Positions 14,659 through 22,188 of a stretch of DNA of 36,059 nucleotides are shown here, piece by piece. Source of the stretch: Rhodovulum kholense. GTDB lineage: Bacteria > Pseudomonadota > Alphaproteobacteria > Rhodobacterales > Rhodobacteraceae. The notes beneath the pieces are model-generated. The model did no database searches. It was not told where the DNA came from and saw only the letters and a list, made by a program, of their open reading frames with translations. The DNA is taken from NCBI RefSeq assembly GCF_003053725.1, contig NZ_QAYC01000026.1:1-36059 (forward strand), in the 5' to 3' direction. The translations under genes were made by a program, and so were the position numbers. Within the stretch, counting starts at the first letter, position 1, and the number at the start of each line of letters is the position of its first letter.

Positions 14659-14763
14659 ATGCCCGCGCCTGGGGAGTATTCCGTGTCTGACTTGGCCGAA
14701 CTCTTGTCTGTCTCCCGCCCGACCGTTTATCGCACGCTGGCGCGGCAGGGGGCGGAACGTTGA
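14659..14763 (+). pseudogene. C-terminal fragment of a serine resolvase/invertase
   Basis: The frame ending at TGA 14761-14763 encodes GEYSVSDLAELLSVSRPTVY plus RTLARQGAER, the C-terminal helix-turn-helix of Tn3-type resolvases and Hin/Gin invertases. The catalytic N-terminal 140 residues are absent, so this is a remnant. A Met at 14659 happens to give a 34-residue frame. A TGATG overlap leads into a frame (MSDDPFHPSTLG...) that soon enters the repeat at 14838 and was probably the start of a downstream gene, also destroyed. Confidence 0.65.
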
Positions 14764-14837
14764 TGAGCGACGACCCCTTTCACCCCTCTACACTCGGCCC
14801 TGCCAGCGACAGGGCGGAGGCTGCCGTGGGCACGACT

Positions 14838-15062
14838 GGGCGGGAAGCAGCCGTTCGGCCCCATTTCGAGACAACGACCGAGCTTCCCCGAACCGGACCT
14901 TCGCCGCGCCTCAACGCCGAGTCGGCCGGATCTCGGAGGTTCGGGCGGAGAGCAGACGTTCGCGACCGTTCCCAGACATCGGCCGACCGTCACCAGAGCG
15001 GACCTTCGCCGCGGCTCAACGCCGAATCGGCCGGATCTCGAAGGTTTGGGCGGGAAAGCTGA
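14838..15062 (+). repeat. Tandem pair of a second intergenic repeat (family B)
   Basis: Two units of about 104 bases (14838-14941 and 14943-15047) share GACCTTCGCCGC, CTCAACGCCGA and TCGGCCGGATCTCG blocks, with a third unit starting at 15048. Another unit lies at 26140-26258. Apparent ORFs on both strands here are repeat translations. The flanking stretches 14560-14658 and 15063-15256 show no gene. Confidence 0.7.
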
Positions 15063-15256
15063 CATTGAGACTGCGGCATTGCGCCCGCGGCAATCGGCGA
15101 TTGCGTTCATTCGCGCCTGGCTCGGAAGGCAACACCTCATACTTCGGGCCATTCTTTGGAGCAACCGTGTCGTGCATTCGGTTTGCCATTCGGTCTGGTA
15201 TCTCGCGGCCGGTCCATGAAATACATCGCCAAGGCAAGGTGTCACTCGCACTTGGA

Positions 15257-17068
15257 CTACTCGCTAGACAGAATGATGATTGCTGTATCCAATGCCAGAC
15301 GGCAAGCACGGTTGGCAGCAATTTCCTGCCAACCATCTTCCTTATCCATACCCCAGTCACAAATCGCTTTGATCACAATCCACTGCACCCCGGCATTATG
15401 GCAGGCGACTGCAACAGCATTCCCCTCCATTTCGCCCGCGAGAGCCTCGGGAAACTGAACTCGGAGATCGTGCACAAAATCATTGTTATCTACGAGTTTC
15501 TGACCGGACAGGAATAGACCTTCATCAATTCTGAAATTACTCCTGTCGGTGTCATCTCGTGCAATGCGCGCCGCCTGTAGCAGGGCCTGACCTGACGGAA
15601 GCTTGTCGCCGCGCGGCTTAATCTCCTTTCCAAGGCGAGCCGTTTCGTAATCTTGCACATGACTTGAAAATACCACATCGCCAAGGACCTGTTTTCCAAC
15701 GCCTTGAACATTGGGTTTAAGTCCGAAGCAAATTCCAGCGCTAATTAGATACTTGGTTCCTAGGTGTCGTATCGCAGGGCTAAGGACGCCACCTGCGCTA
15801 TTTGCCCCGAGTGACCCGGCGCTCGTCGTGAGGTACACTATGCGCTCAGTATGGCCGCGTGTGTACTCTTCCGCCATGCCATCGCCAGTGCTAACAAATC
15901 TTGACCTCGTGAAGCCACTCTCACCAAGCGCATTCAAGAGTCCAGTGCGCTCACTTTCTGTTGCTGTAGTAATGACGATATTCTTTTTTTGCTGCTCGGG
16001 CACGTATTCTCTCCACTTCTCGCAAAATTTGGCATTGGACTTCGCAACTCGCTCGCCGCTTGCCAAAAGGCGCTCTGCCGACTTTGATGCAAAGTCGGAA
16101 AGGGTCACCGGGCTCCATTGACTACTTTGATCGAGCTCTCTCGTTATGAACTGATCGAGAAGAGCGCGTATCGTTTGAAGCGCATCTGGCTGATTGGCGT
16201 GTCCTTTGAAAAAATGCGCGCTCGCTTCTAGAAATGCTTGAAGGAACAGCGCAAATCTCTTGTGTTCGCGCTGTCCATAGAACTCTGCAAGTTCATCCAG
16301 CCCTACATCGAGAATTAAGGGGAAGCCGCCGAGCGCCTCTATTGTTCGCCTCAAGATCAGGTAATCATAACTCGGAAAATTGGATGCAATCTCTGTATAT
16401 GGAAAATCCGGTATCCCTGTGCAAGTTGCTAGGCCACGCTTCTCGGCATAGATTTTCATGTAAAGTGCCGATACAATCCTTGAAGCCGCGTCCAATTGCT
16501 CCGGTGAGAGCGTTTCTCCGCCACGACTCGACTCAAGCAATTCCCTCGTCACGGCTAAGTTTTCGCGGGCAAATATCTTTGCTTGAACAGCTTTCAGGCC
16601 GGACTCGAAAGCCGCGCGATCATTGGGGTGCGCCCGCACCATATCAAAATCAAATCGGCCCGTGTCATAGGCAAGAAGACTTTGACTCAGCGACGCTGAC
16701 ATGTCGAAACTATTTCTAGACCCTAGTTTAATCGACTCAAGCTGCTCTGATTTTTCGAAAAAGAAAGGGTAGCGCTCAGGAACATGAGAATATAGAATTT
16801 GCCTGCTGGCGATGAACTCTCCAATCGAGTTAGTTTGAGTTGTGACGTCAATGATACCGGCAGAAATAAGCCTAGCGGTCAAATTAAACAGATTTGGCCT
16901 TGTACTGCAATACTCAGAAAGTTGCGATACATTGATTGAAAAGGTGTGCGGTAGAGCGATGGAAAGCGTTCGGAGTATTTTAATGTCAATATTCTCACTT
17001 CGTTCGCGACCCGAAGCCCTAGCGGCTTCACGATTGAAGAAGTCTAGAAAAATCGGGCTCGCTTTCAA
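15257..17068 (-). CDS. Protein with C-terminal purine-nucleoside-phosphorylase domain, candidate defence effector
   Basis: This 603-residue protein has a C-terminal domain (about 361-603) of the PNP/MTA-SAH nucleosidase superfamily: NIVITTATESER at its start, LISAGICFGL (441-450), GEMEGNAVAVA (E546, E548) and IKAICDWGMD (D571), the usual base- and ribose-binding positions. PNP-type effectors in Detocs and some CBASS and Avs systems destroy ATP on infection; that is known biology, while its application here is inference. The N-terminal 360 residues are helical and unassigned, perhaps a sensor. Translation probably starts at TTG 17068, because a stop codon lies just before it; no better start is close. 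Only three bases separate it from the HARE-HTH gene, so they form an operon. AT-richer than the flanks. Confidence 0.7.
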   Translation of the reverse strand: MKASPIFLDFFNREAARASGRERSENIDIKILRTLSIALPHTFSINVSQLSEYCSTRPNLFNLTARLISAGIIDVTTQTNSIGEFIASRQILYSHVPERYPFFFEKSEQLESIKLGSRNSFDMSASLSQSLLAYDTGRFDFDMVRAHPNDRAAFESGLKAVQAKIFARENLAVTRELLESSRGGETLSPEQLDAASRIVSALYMKIYAEKRGLATCTGIPDFPYTEIASNFPSYDYLILRRTIEALGGFPLILDVGLDELAEFYGQREHKRFALFLQAFLEASAHFFKGHANQPDALQTIRALLDQFITRELDQSSQWSPVTLSDFASKSAERLLASGERVAKSNAKFCEKWREYVPEQQKKNIVITTATESERTGLLNALGESGFTRSRFVSTGDGMAEEYTRGHTERIVYLTTSAGSLGANSAGGVLSPAIRHLGTKYLISAGICFGLKPNVQGVGKQVLGDVVFSSHVQDYETARLGKEIKPRGDKLPSGQALLQAARIARDDTDRSNFRIDEGLFLSGQKLVDNNDFVHDLRVQFPEALAGEMEGNAVAVACHNAGVQWIVIKAICDWGMDKEDGWQEIAANRACRLALDTAIIILSSE

Positions 17069-17071
17069 TTA

Positions 17072-17995
17072 TTAGACACCAAATATATGAGCGGAGCGAC
17101 AGTCTTCGTCGGTCAGCGTTCTCTCCAGGAGGTTCGCATGTTTCCATTCCGCTTGGTTCAATTCCAACCTTCGGTGGGTGCGTGGGGGCCGGTCGTATAG
17201 GCTCGAAAGATCAATCGTGGAAACGAGAAGGAAGCAGTCGGTCGTCGCCGAGAACACCGATGACTTACGTGAAAGAAGGTTGGCAACTTGATAAAAATGC
17301 AGCTTCTCGTGACGGGTTAGCTTCCCAGTTTCAAGTCTTGCGCGCCTACCTTCGGCAATGACGGGAAATGCGGCGCGAATACTGCTTGAGGTTGCGCCAG
17401 TCCCATCAGTTTCGAAAAGGTCGAGATCAAACTCATCAAGGAATTTTCTGAGCAAAATTGAACTTCTCCCAGAAATCCGCTCAAAATGAGTGTGAACACC
17501 AACATTGAATGAGTAAATCTCCTCGCGCCATCTGAGGGCTACGGCGGTAACGACTGGGACGTGGTCCTGTTTGATCTCGCTTTGGTAGTCGTAGATACCC
17601 AGCTCAAGAAGCCGCGTGGGCTCGTCCCACCCTAGATGCTGACGTGATCGATCAACAGCGTTTCTAGGAACAGTTAGAATACGATGTGGATGCTCTGGTT
17701 TTTCTCTCGGCGCGCGATCCTTCAACCATCTGACTTCGCCAAAGATTGTTGGTTTTCCGACCAAATTTCGCAGAAAGTAAGTGCCAATACCTGTGCGAAT
17801 AAATCTCGACCGCGCCCGGTTTTTAGAAATGTCCTCTGCGATTCGCGCCTGAAGTGTCTTAACAACTGTTTCATAGCTCTGATACGGAAGCAGCTGAAAT
17901 TCATTTGCGATGTCAATAATCTGACTTCCGGTGAGAGGTATCCCCCGGGCTGAGATCATGCGTTCGGCAAGAGCCAGATATTTACTTCCTTCCAT
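17072..17995 (-). CDS. HARE-HTH domain protein paired with the PNP effector
   Basis: This 307-residue protein has an N-terminal HARE-HTH-like domain (about residues 4-75: LALAERMISARGIPLTGSQI, then a conserved basic RFIRTGIGTYFLRN end). Such domains occur in restriction enzymes and in chromatin proteins and are thought to sense or bind DNA. The remaining 230 residues match no family I know. I chose ATG 17995 because GGAG lies five bases upstream. It is the first gene of the two-gene operon and may sense damage or phage DNA and control the downstream nucleosidase. The role is inferred from the pairing. Composition is AT-rich like its partner and unlike the transposition genes on either side. 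Confidence 0.65.
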   Translation of the reverse strand: MEGSKYLALAERMISARGIPLTGSQIIDIANEFQLLPYQSYETVVKTLQARIAEDISKNRARSRFIRTGIGTYFLRNLVGKPTIFGEVRWLKDRAPREKPEHPHRILTVPRNAVDRSRQHLGWDEPTRLLELGIYDYQSEIKQDHVPVVTAVALRWREEIYSFNVGVHTHFERISGRSSILLRKFLDEFDLDLFETDGTGATSSSIRAAFPVIAEGRRARLETGKLTRHEKLHFYQVANLLSRKSSVFSATTDCFLLVSTIDLSSLYDRPPRTHRRLELNQAEWKHANLLERTLTDEDCRSAHIFGV

Positions 17996-18407
17996 GGATA
18001 CTCCACGGTCCTTTCCTAAGGCGGCATTTTGCATAGCCAGTCACCGGAGGGCAAGCGAGAGTTGTTACTGTGGTTTTGCCGCTTACCCTTTGTTGGCGGC
18101 GTAGCTTTGGGGGCAGGCAACGAAGTTGAAGCCAAGGCAAATAGCTGCAAGTGCGTTCCCGCAGAAACGAGGTGTATCCGCGAAGGAACCGGCACGATGA
18201 AAGAGCAACTTGCAACCGTTTTCGGCAAGATGGGGCTGACGCGCGCCTCTCGTTGGGACATGCTCAAGTGACCGCTTCGGAGGCCCGCATCGAGACGGTC
18301 GTCTGGCCGCTTCGGGCCGGGCGTTGCGGTGCCCGGCGGGGGGGCCTGACCGTCAGCTTAGGGCCGTCTGCGTCGCGGGATGAGAGCTGTTCCATGGGGC
18401 AAGCGGA
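17996..18407. other. Intergenic stretch upstream of the HARE-HTH/PNP operon
   Basis: It should contain the operon promoter on the - strand, but no clear -35/-10 pair stands out. A 24-codon + strand frame (18197-18271) has no strong ribosome site. No other gene is seen. Confidence 0.4.
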
Positions 18408-18492
18408 GGTCCGCTTCTGGGACTCGTCAATCGGGAACGGCAAGGGGCGACGAACGACCGCTATCGGCAGGGAACGCTCTGCGACCGTTAGC
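18408..18492 (+). repeat. Dispersed intergenic repeat, family A, partial copy 6
   Basis: Contains GAACGACCGCTATCGGCAGG and short flanks matching copy 5. From about 18455 to 18571 it continues into the 3' flank shared with 6710-6823, again marking the outer homology limit of a Tn7-like module. Confidence 0.6.
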
Positions 18493-18571
18493 CAGAGGGA
18501 GTCACAGGAACCAGAGGAGCCGTGTGGATTGTCCGCTTCAGCAGTTCAGCCGCGGCATCTGGAGGTGACTG

Positions 18572-19111
18572 TTAGATAGCGAGCTGTTTGCAAACAAAGT
18601 CAGCGCGCCTTGCGATATCCGTGCGCGGCAACTCGATGATCTCGTAGCCGAGCGCGACGTAGGTCTCGAACATAGCGGCACAGGTCGCTTCGGCCTCTGT
18701 CTGGCTCTGCTTCCGCTCGGTATCCTGCGTGAAGATCTCGTCCCAGAATGGCGCCAGGAATACGCGACGGTTGTAGCGGGCTGCCTTGGCCGCTGTGGCG
18801 ATGTGGGGCGCCACCGGAAGCCCGCAAAGTTTCAGATAGCCAAGGACATCCGGAATGCCGCGATCGAAGATCACAGGGCCTGAGAGCTTCTGTGCGGCGC
18901 TGAAGGCGTGCAGATCCCGCTCCAACATCCGTTCGGCATAGGCCGCGCGATCCGCCCAGGGGAGGGCATCTCCGCCGCTCTGCATTTCCTCGCGAATGAT
19001 CGCGCGGCCGGATTCGGGGATTGTGTGAAAGCCGCGGCGGGCAAGCTCGGTGATCAGGCTGGTCTTGCCCGCACCGGGGCCGCCCGTCAGGACGAAGAAA
19101 GGGGCGCTCAT
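18572..19111 (-). CDS. AAA_28 family P-loop ATPase, module 2
   Basis: This 179-residue copy has Walker A GGPGAGKT (residues 10-17), VIFDRGIPD near residue 87, RYNRRVFLAP and the same length and start as the gene at 6824-7363. About 85 percent of residues match that copy by hand count. It is preceded by the same GAGGA ribosome site and the same inverted-repeat array, and it follows tniQ in the same direction. Repeated co-occurrence with two diverged transposition modules suggests a role tied to the element, such as a regulator, addiction factor or accessory enzyme. A captured host gene next to a preferred insertion site is the main alternative. Confidence 0.8.
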   Translation of the reverse strand: MSAPFFVLTGGPGAGKTSLITELARRGFHTIPESGRAIIREEMQSGGDALPWADRAAYAERMLERDLHAFSAAQKLSGPVIFDRGIPDVLGYLKLCGLPVAPHIATAAKAARYNRRVFLAPFWDEIFTQDTERKQSQTEAEATCAAMFETYVALGYEIIELPRTDIARRADFVCKQLAI

Positions 19112-19224
19112 GGGCCATCCTCGGGTTTGACAGGGGGAAGGGCTGCGACGGGATCAACACAACATGGGCGTGGATCGAGGCAGCATGGATTTTCGTAGGG
19201 AAAACAACACCGATCTGCGCGGCA

Positions 19225-19388
19225 GAGGCAAATCCTCTGACAAGAAAGGCAGAACTATCTGGTGCTTTTCAAAAGCTGGCAATTTTCACAAAGTTCTGCC
19301 TCTGAGCGCCAAAATTTCCCTTTGATATCAGTGTCTCAAAATCTTGATGCTGAACTGAACCTGCCTTTTTCGTCAAATAGGTTTGCCT
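19225..19388. promoter_or_regulatory. Conserved inverted-repeat array between tniQ and AAA_28, module 2
   Basis: GAGGCAAA...TGAC...AAAGGCA occurs at about 19225-19251 (+) and, inverted, at about 19361-19388. Inside, AGGCAGAACT and AGTTCTGCCT form perfect 10-base inverted arms around CTTTTCAAAAG. The inner arms are more perfect here than in module 1. The function is likely the same as that of the module 1 array. Confidence 0.55.
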
Positions 19389-19402
19389 CTGGCCGCACAT
19401 GG

Positions 19403-19426
19403 AAAAGCCGGCGCAGTGGCCGGCTT
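19403..19426 (-). terminator. Terminator of the tns operon, module 2
   Basis: AAGCCGGC (19405-19412) and GCCGGCTT (19419-19426) form an 8-bp stem, followed on the - strand by TTTTCC. It lies 15 bases beyond the tniQ stop, matching the module 1 terminator in position but with a different stem sequence. Confidence 0.8.
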
Positions 19427-19441
19427 CCTTTGAGTGATTTT

Positions 19442-21235
19442 TCAGAGAACGTCGCTTCGCCTGAAAATCATGTTGGCGCGCGGCCCAAGAGGTAGAGGCT
19501 TCGCCCCGCGGTCGAGCTGGATCACGGCCTCGACGCCTGGCAGCCGCCTGTTTTGCGCCGCCAGCTCGACCACCGAGATGTGGCCCTTCGCAAACTGCTC
19601 CATCGACTTTGCGCAGACGTACCGTCGCATGCGCCCGCTCTTCATCTCCTCTATGTTGCAAGACTTCAGAACGTCCGTGTCCATCAGGCTGCGGATCGTC
19701 CGGATATTGATGCCAAGGATCTGCGCCGCTCGGGTCGGACGAATGGTTCCTTGGTGATCCGTGGCAATGACTTCGCGCAGTAGGGAGAGCGAGAGGAGGA
19801 AATCCGGGAGGCGTGCGGTGGCCGGGTCTGGCGCACACAGCGGAAGGCGGTTTCTAAGGATGATTTCGACGACGCGCTCGGTCGGTATCCGAACACGATG
19901 CGATGCCGTCGCAATGTCGAGCAGGTCCTCCGCCTCGGAACGCTCAACTCGCGCCCGCAGCTTCCCGATGAACTCATCGAGATCGCGTGGGTGATACATC
20001 GGCGAAGCATTCTTTTCATCAAAGTACTTCTCGACCAGTCCGGGCTTCGTCAGTTTGGTCATCATGAAACGCTCGACGCCAAGGTACTTTCCTGCGTCGG
20101 TCGCGTTCAGAAGGGCGTCGAAATCGGTCGCGATGTCATTGATGATCGCCGTGGGGACATAGCCGGTCAGCACGAAACCCTGGCCAGCCGCTTTCCTCTC
20201 AGCGAGCCCCATCGAGGCCAGGCGGCGCGCCAGCTTCCAGCCAGACATGCCATAGCGCGAGCGCGCTGTCGAAAGGGAATGCACATATTGTTCGGGGCAA
20301 GGCTGACCCAGAACGATGGAACCCTCGGAGATCGGGAAGTTGCGGAAAATGAACTCTCGCACCAGATCGCGGATCACATTGAACTGCGGGTCGTCGTCAC
20401 GGTGGCGCAGCCATTCGAAAAACACGCGATAGCGGGTCCGGTATAGGGTATTGTCGACCGGATGCGCCTGCTGAATATCCTTCAATTTCTGCCGGAAGGC
20501 ATCTGGTCCGCGACGCAGGACGCTGAAACCGGCAGTCCCTGCGGCCGCCCATTGCGCTGGTGTGGCTGTTTCCCGCCGGGCTTTCGGGCCAAGAGTCAAC
20601 AAGAGCCCGAAGCCCTCGCACGTCTGCGCCGCAACATGGAAGGGCAAACGGTCGAGCCACGTGTTTCCGGGACCTTTCTCGATCCTGTTTCTCAGGTAGT
20701 GCTCGAACAAAAGGTCCTGGTCATTCGCGATTTGAGGTTCCGGGGGTGAAAAGCCAGAGGTCAGTCTGGTGACGTCGAACCGCTCTCGTGTCCCAGACGA
20801 CGTGGGCAACGGCACGAGGTAACAGCCGTGCAAGCCGCAGGTGCGGATTGAGGTCAGCTGCCACAGCCCGAAATGCCCTGCATCGCTTTGGTTTGAAGCG
20901 TCTTGCAGGCATTGCGGGCAGCCTTTGAGTGCGGTTCGGCTAAAGGCCGTGAACTTGATCTCCTCCTGGCCCAGCCGGAACCAGCCTGGAGAGGCAAGCG
21001 CCGGTGTGTTGCGATGCAGTTCCGCCTGTTCGACACCGGCAAGTGCGGCCAACCGCGCGCAATCCTCTTGGTCGCCATTGGTCAGGTTCAGATAGTCGAT
21101 CCCGAAGTCGGACAGGAACATAGCCATGCTTGACACGCCGTTGCGACGTGCCAATCGGGATGCGAGAGATGTTGCGGATTCGCCGTGGTGGTATTTCACG
21201 TTCAAGGGCAACGGCTTAACTGTCGAAAACATCAT
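19442..21235 (-). CDS. tniQ: TniQ/TnsD-family target-selection protein, module 2
   Basis: This 597-residue protein has the TniQ N-terminus (GESATSLASRLARRNGV) and zinc motif CPQC ... CGLHGC before residue 145. Its start overlaps the tniB stop (ATGA). Compared with the module 1 protein, the first 250 residues are recognisably similar and the C-terminal half shows little identity. That pattern fits recognition of a different target by an otherwise similar machine. It is the last gene of the operon and is followed by a terminator. A start one codon later is possible. Confidence 0.88.
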   Translation of the reverse strand: MMFSTVKPLPLNVKYHHGESATSLASRLARRNGVSSMAMFLSDFGIDYLNLTNGDQEDCARLAALAGVEQAELHRNTPALASPGWFRLGQEEIKFTAFSRTALKGCPQCLQDASNQSDAGHFGLWQLTSIRTCGLHGCYLVPLPTSSGTRERFDVTRLTSGFSPPEPQIANDQDLLFEHYLRNRIEKGPGNTWLDRLPFHVAAQTCEGFGLLLTLGPKARRETATPAQWAAAGTAGFSVLRRGPDAFRQKLKDIQQAHPVDNTLYRTRYRVFFEWLRHRDDDPQFNVIRDLVREFIFRNFPISEGSIVLGQPCPEQYVHSLSTARSRYGMSGWKLARRLASMGLAERKAAGQGFVLTGYVPTAIINDIATDFDALLNATDAGKYLGVERFMMTKLTKPGLVEKYFDEKNASPMYHPRDLDEFIGKLRARVERSEAEDLLDIATASHRVRIPTERVVEIILRNRLPLCAPDPATARLPDFLLSLSLLREVIATDHQGTIRPTRAAQILGINIRTIRSLMDTDVLKSCNIEEMKSGRMRRYVCAKSMEQFAKGHISVVELAAQNRRLPGVEAVIQLDRGAKPLPLGPRANMIFRRSDVL

Positions 21236-22188
21236 GTGCGGTTCTCCCGGGAAAACACCTGACGGGCGTCTATGCGCATGAAATCCGGCACGAAAAACGG
21301 GTTGAACTCGGCATCGCAGGATGTCCGGCGATGATAGGCCCGGATGAAATTTTGCCGGTTCAGTGTCTCCTGCCCCTGCAGGTAGGCGTCCTCGATGGCG
21401 TCCAGGATCAGGACGATGGCGATGCCGAACTGGTTTGCCGCAGCGTGGACCACGCGTTCGCCATGGGACAATTCCAGCACGTCATCCTCTGGTTCGAGGT
21501 TCGCCCGTTCGCAGTAGCTTTCCAGCAGGTCGAGGATATCATCGCCATATGCCGCAGGAGACAGGCTCTCGAACCGGACGGTCTTCATGCGGCGGGCAAG
21601 CTGATGGTCGTGGTTGAGGATGTCTTCCAGCTCATTTGTGCCCGACAGAATGATCCCGACCGGCCATTCCGGGTCCGTCATCAAAGTCTTCAGCATGGAT
21701 GTCACTGAATCGAGCTCGTGCTTGGTGCCCCGCGACGCGAGGTCCTGCGCCTCGTCCAAATGTACGAAGAGCACGCGTCGCTCCTTGAGATGATGTTGAA
21801 CCAGGTCCCAGATATACCAGGCGTGGCGATCGGCCCCGATGGGGTAGCCGAGCGCCCGAAGGAGCACCTGTCCGACGAATTTCAGCGTTGCGGGTGATGG
21901 CACCCGCAAGCTGACGATGGTTGAACCTCCGTAGCCCTGATCGGCCAGCCTCTGGCCTTCCTGGGCAAGCAGATGGGTGATTGCCGCGCTTTTTCCGGCC
22001 CCTGAATGGCCAGACAAAGCCAGCCCTTGCGCCTCGCTGATACGTCCGGTCTGAATGTCCACCAGACGCTTTTCAGCAAGTATGGAGAATCCTTCCGCCA
22101 GCGGGACGAAACGCTCATGGTGGACGAAATGCCCCTTCAGCTCAGCGATCCGCCGGGCTGCCTCGGTGACAAGTTCATGCTTCATCAT
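21232..22188 (-). CDS. tniB: TniB/TnsC AAA+ ATPase, module 2
   Basis: This 318-residue AAA+ ATPase has Walker A GHSGAGKS and Walker B VLFVHLDEAQD, the same positions as in module 1. ATG 22188 was chosen because GGAGG lies four bases upstream and the length then equals that of the other copy; a TTG one codon earlier is the alternative. It overlaps tnsB by 14 bases and tniQ by four. Expected role: ATP-dependent target complex that links TniQ to TnsAB. Confidence 0.9.
   Translation of the reverse strand: MMKHELVTEAARRIAELKGHFVHHERFVPLAEGFSILAEKRLVDIQTGRISEAQGLALSGHSGAGKSAAITHLLAQEGQRLADQGYGGSTIVSLRVPSPATLKFVGQVLLRALGYPIGADRHAWYIWDLVQHHLKERRVLFVHLDEAQDLASRGTKHELDSVTSMLKTLMTDPEWPVGIILSGTNELEDILNHDHQLARRMKTVRFESLSPAAYGDDILDLLESYCERANLEPEDDVLELSHGERVVHAAANQFGIAIVLILDAIEDAYLQGQETLNRQNFIRAYHRRTSCDAEFNPFFVPDFMRIDARQVFSRENRT

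Noticed and set aside
14727-15251. 174-codon - strand frame over the tandem repeats
   Set aside because: Its periodic sequence comes from the repeat units; such products are commonly mis-annotated.
18197-18271. 24-codon + strand frame MKEQLATVFGKMGLTRASRW...
   Set aside because: Protein-like but short, weak ribosome site and no homologue in the module 1 flank; kept only as a remark.
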